From NCBI GenBank assembly GCA_937874455.1, contig CALNBE010000164.1:1-5392 (forward strand): a stretch of DNA of 5,392 nt. Direction: 5' to 3'. This stretch comes from an uncultured Opitutia bacterium (GTDB lineage: Bacteria > Verrucomicrobiota > Verrucomicrobiia > Opitutales > UBA953). The position numbers and the translations under genes were made by a program. Positions 5,361 through 5,392 of this stretch are shown here, piece after piece (the stretch's first letter is position 1; each line of letters opens with the position of its first letter). A model generated the notes under the pieces. The model searched no databases. It was not told the DNA's origin and saw nothing but the letters and a program-made list of their open reading frames with translations.

Positions 5361-5392
5361 ATGTCTCCTGAATACGAAGCGGTCATTGGCCT
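5361..5392 (+). CDS. gatB: Amidotransferase subunit B, N-terminal fragment (3' partial)
   Basis: Ten codons are visible before the window ends, reading MSPEYEAVIGL with the last Leu from an incomplete codon. YEAVIGLE is the hallmark start of GatB, the subunit that binds tRNA, activates the glutamyl or aspartyl carboxylate with ATP and completes the amidation. It begins 17 nt after the gatA stop. No convincing Shine-Dalgarno sequence precedes it (the spacer is T-rich, then CCTCCGAAAA), so coupling to gatA or a leaderless-style start context is possible. Position and motif make the identity secure despite the short length. Confidence 0.9.
   Translation, partial: MSPEYEAVIG

Overview
This is a GC-rich bacterial chromosomal segment carrying mostly housekeeping genes. 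The best taxonomic guess is Verrucomicrobiota or a relative in the PVC group. The grounds are the acetolactate synthase (closest in motif style to the plant/cyanobacterial type, with a Lys/Ala/Ser/Thr-rich N-terminal extension), the gatC-gatA-gatB order, and AT-rich heptamer repeats between genes. This is inference from motif style; no database search was possible.

Layout. Positions 2-103 hold the last 33 codons of a membrane protein, probably an ABC-2-type permease. It is translationally coupled (TGATG overlap) to a complete 271-residue membrane-anchored protein with a TPR-like helical body (103-918). A complete minus-strand small gene encoding 57 residues follows at 1226-1053. It has its own ribosome binding site, a sigma-54-like promoter match, a GNRA hairpin in the leader and a strong Rho-independent terminator. 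I do not recognise its product, and it is the most novel-looking item here.

Positions 1497-3280 hold ilvB, the catalytic subunit of acetolactate synthase. As given it is broken in two places. About 14 nt is missing near codon 36 and about 11 nt just before the thiamine-diphosphate motif, so the gene runs through all three forward frames, with no stop codon in the segment that is in frame. Restoring both losses gives a 602-residue protein. A clear Rho-independent terminator (3305-3335) ends this unit.

From 3403 to the window end is the gatC-gatA-gatB operon for the Glu-tRNA(Gln)/Asp-tRNA(Asn) amidotransferase. gatC and gatA are complete, with the catalytic triad visible in gatA; gatB contributes only its first ten codons. 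Two oddities sit in this operon: a hairpin followed by a T-tract that buries the gatC ribosome binding site, and a 183-nt gatC-gatA gap bounded by inverted arrays of an AATTNNN heptamer.

No tRNA, rRNA, CRISPR array, insertion sequence or known defence system is visible. The less ordinary content is the small minus-strand transcription unit, the doubly lesioned ilvB and the heptamer-bounded insert.
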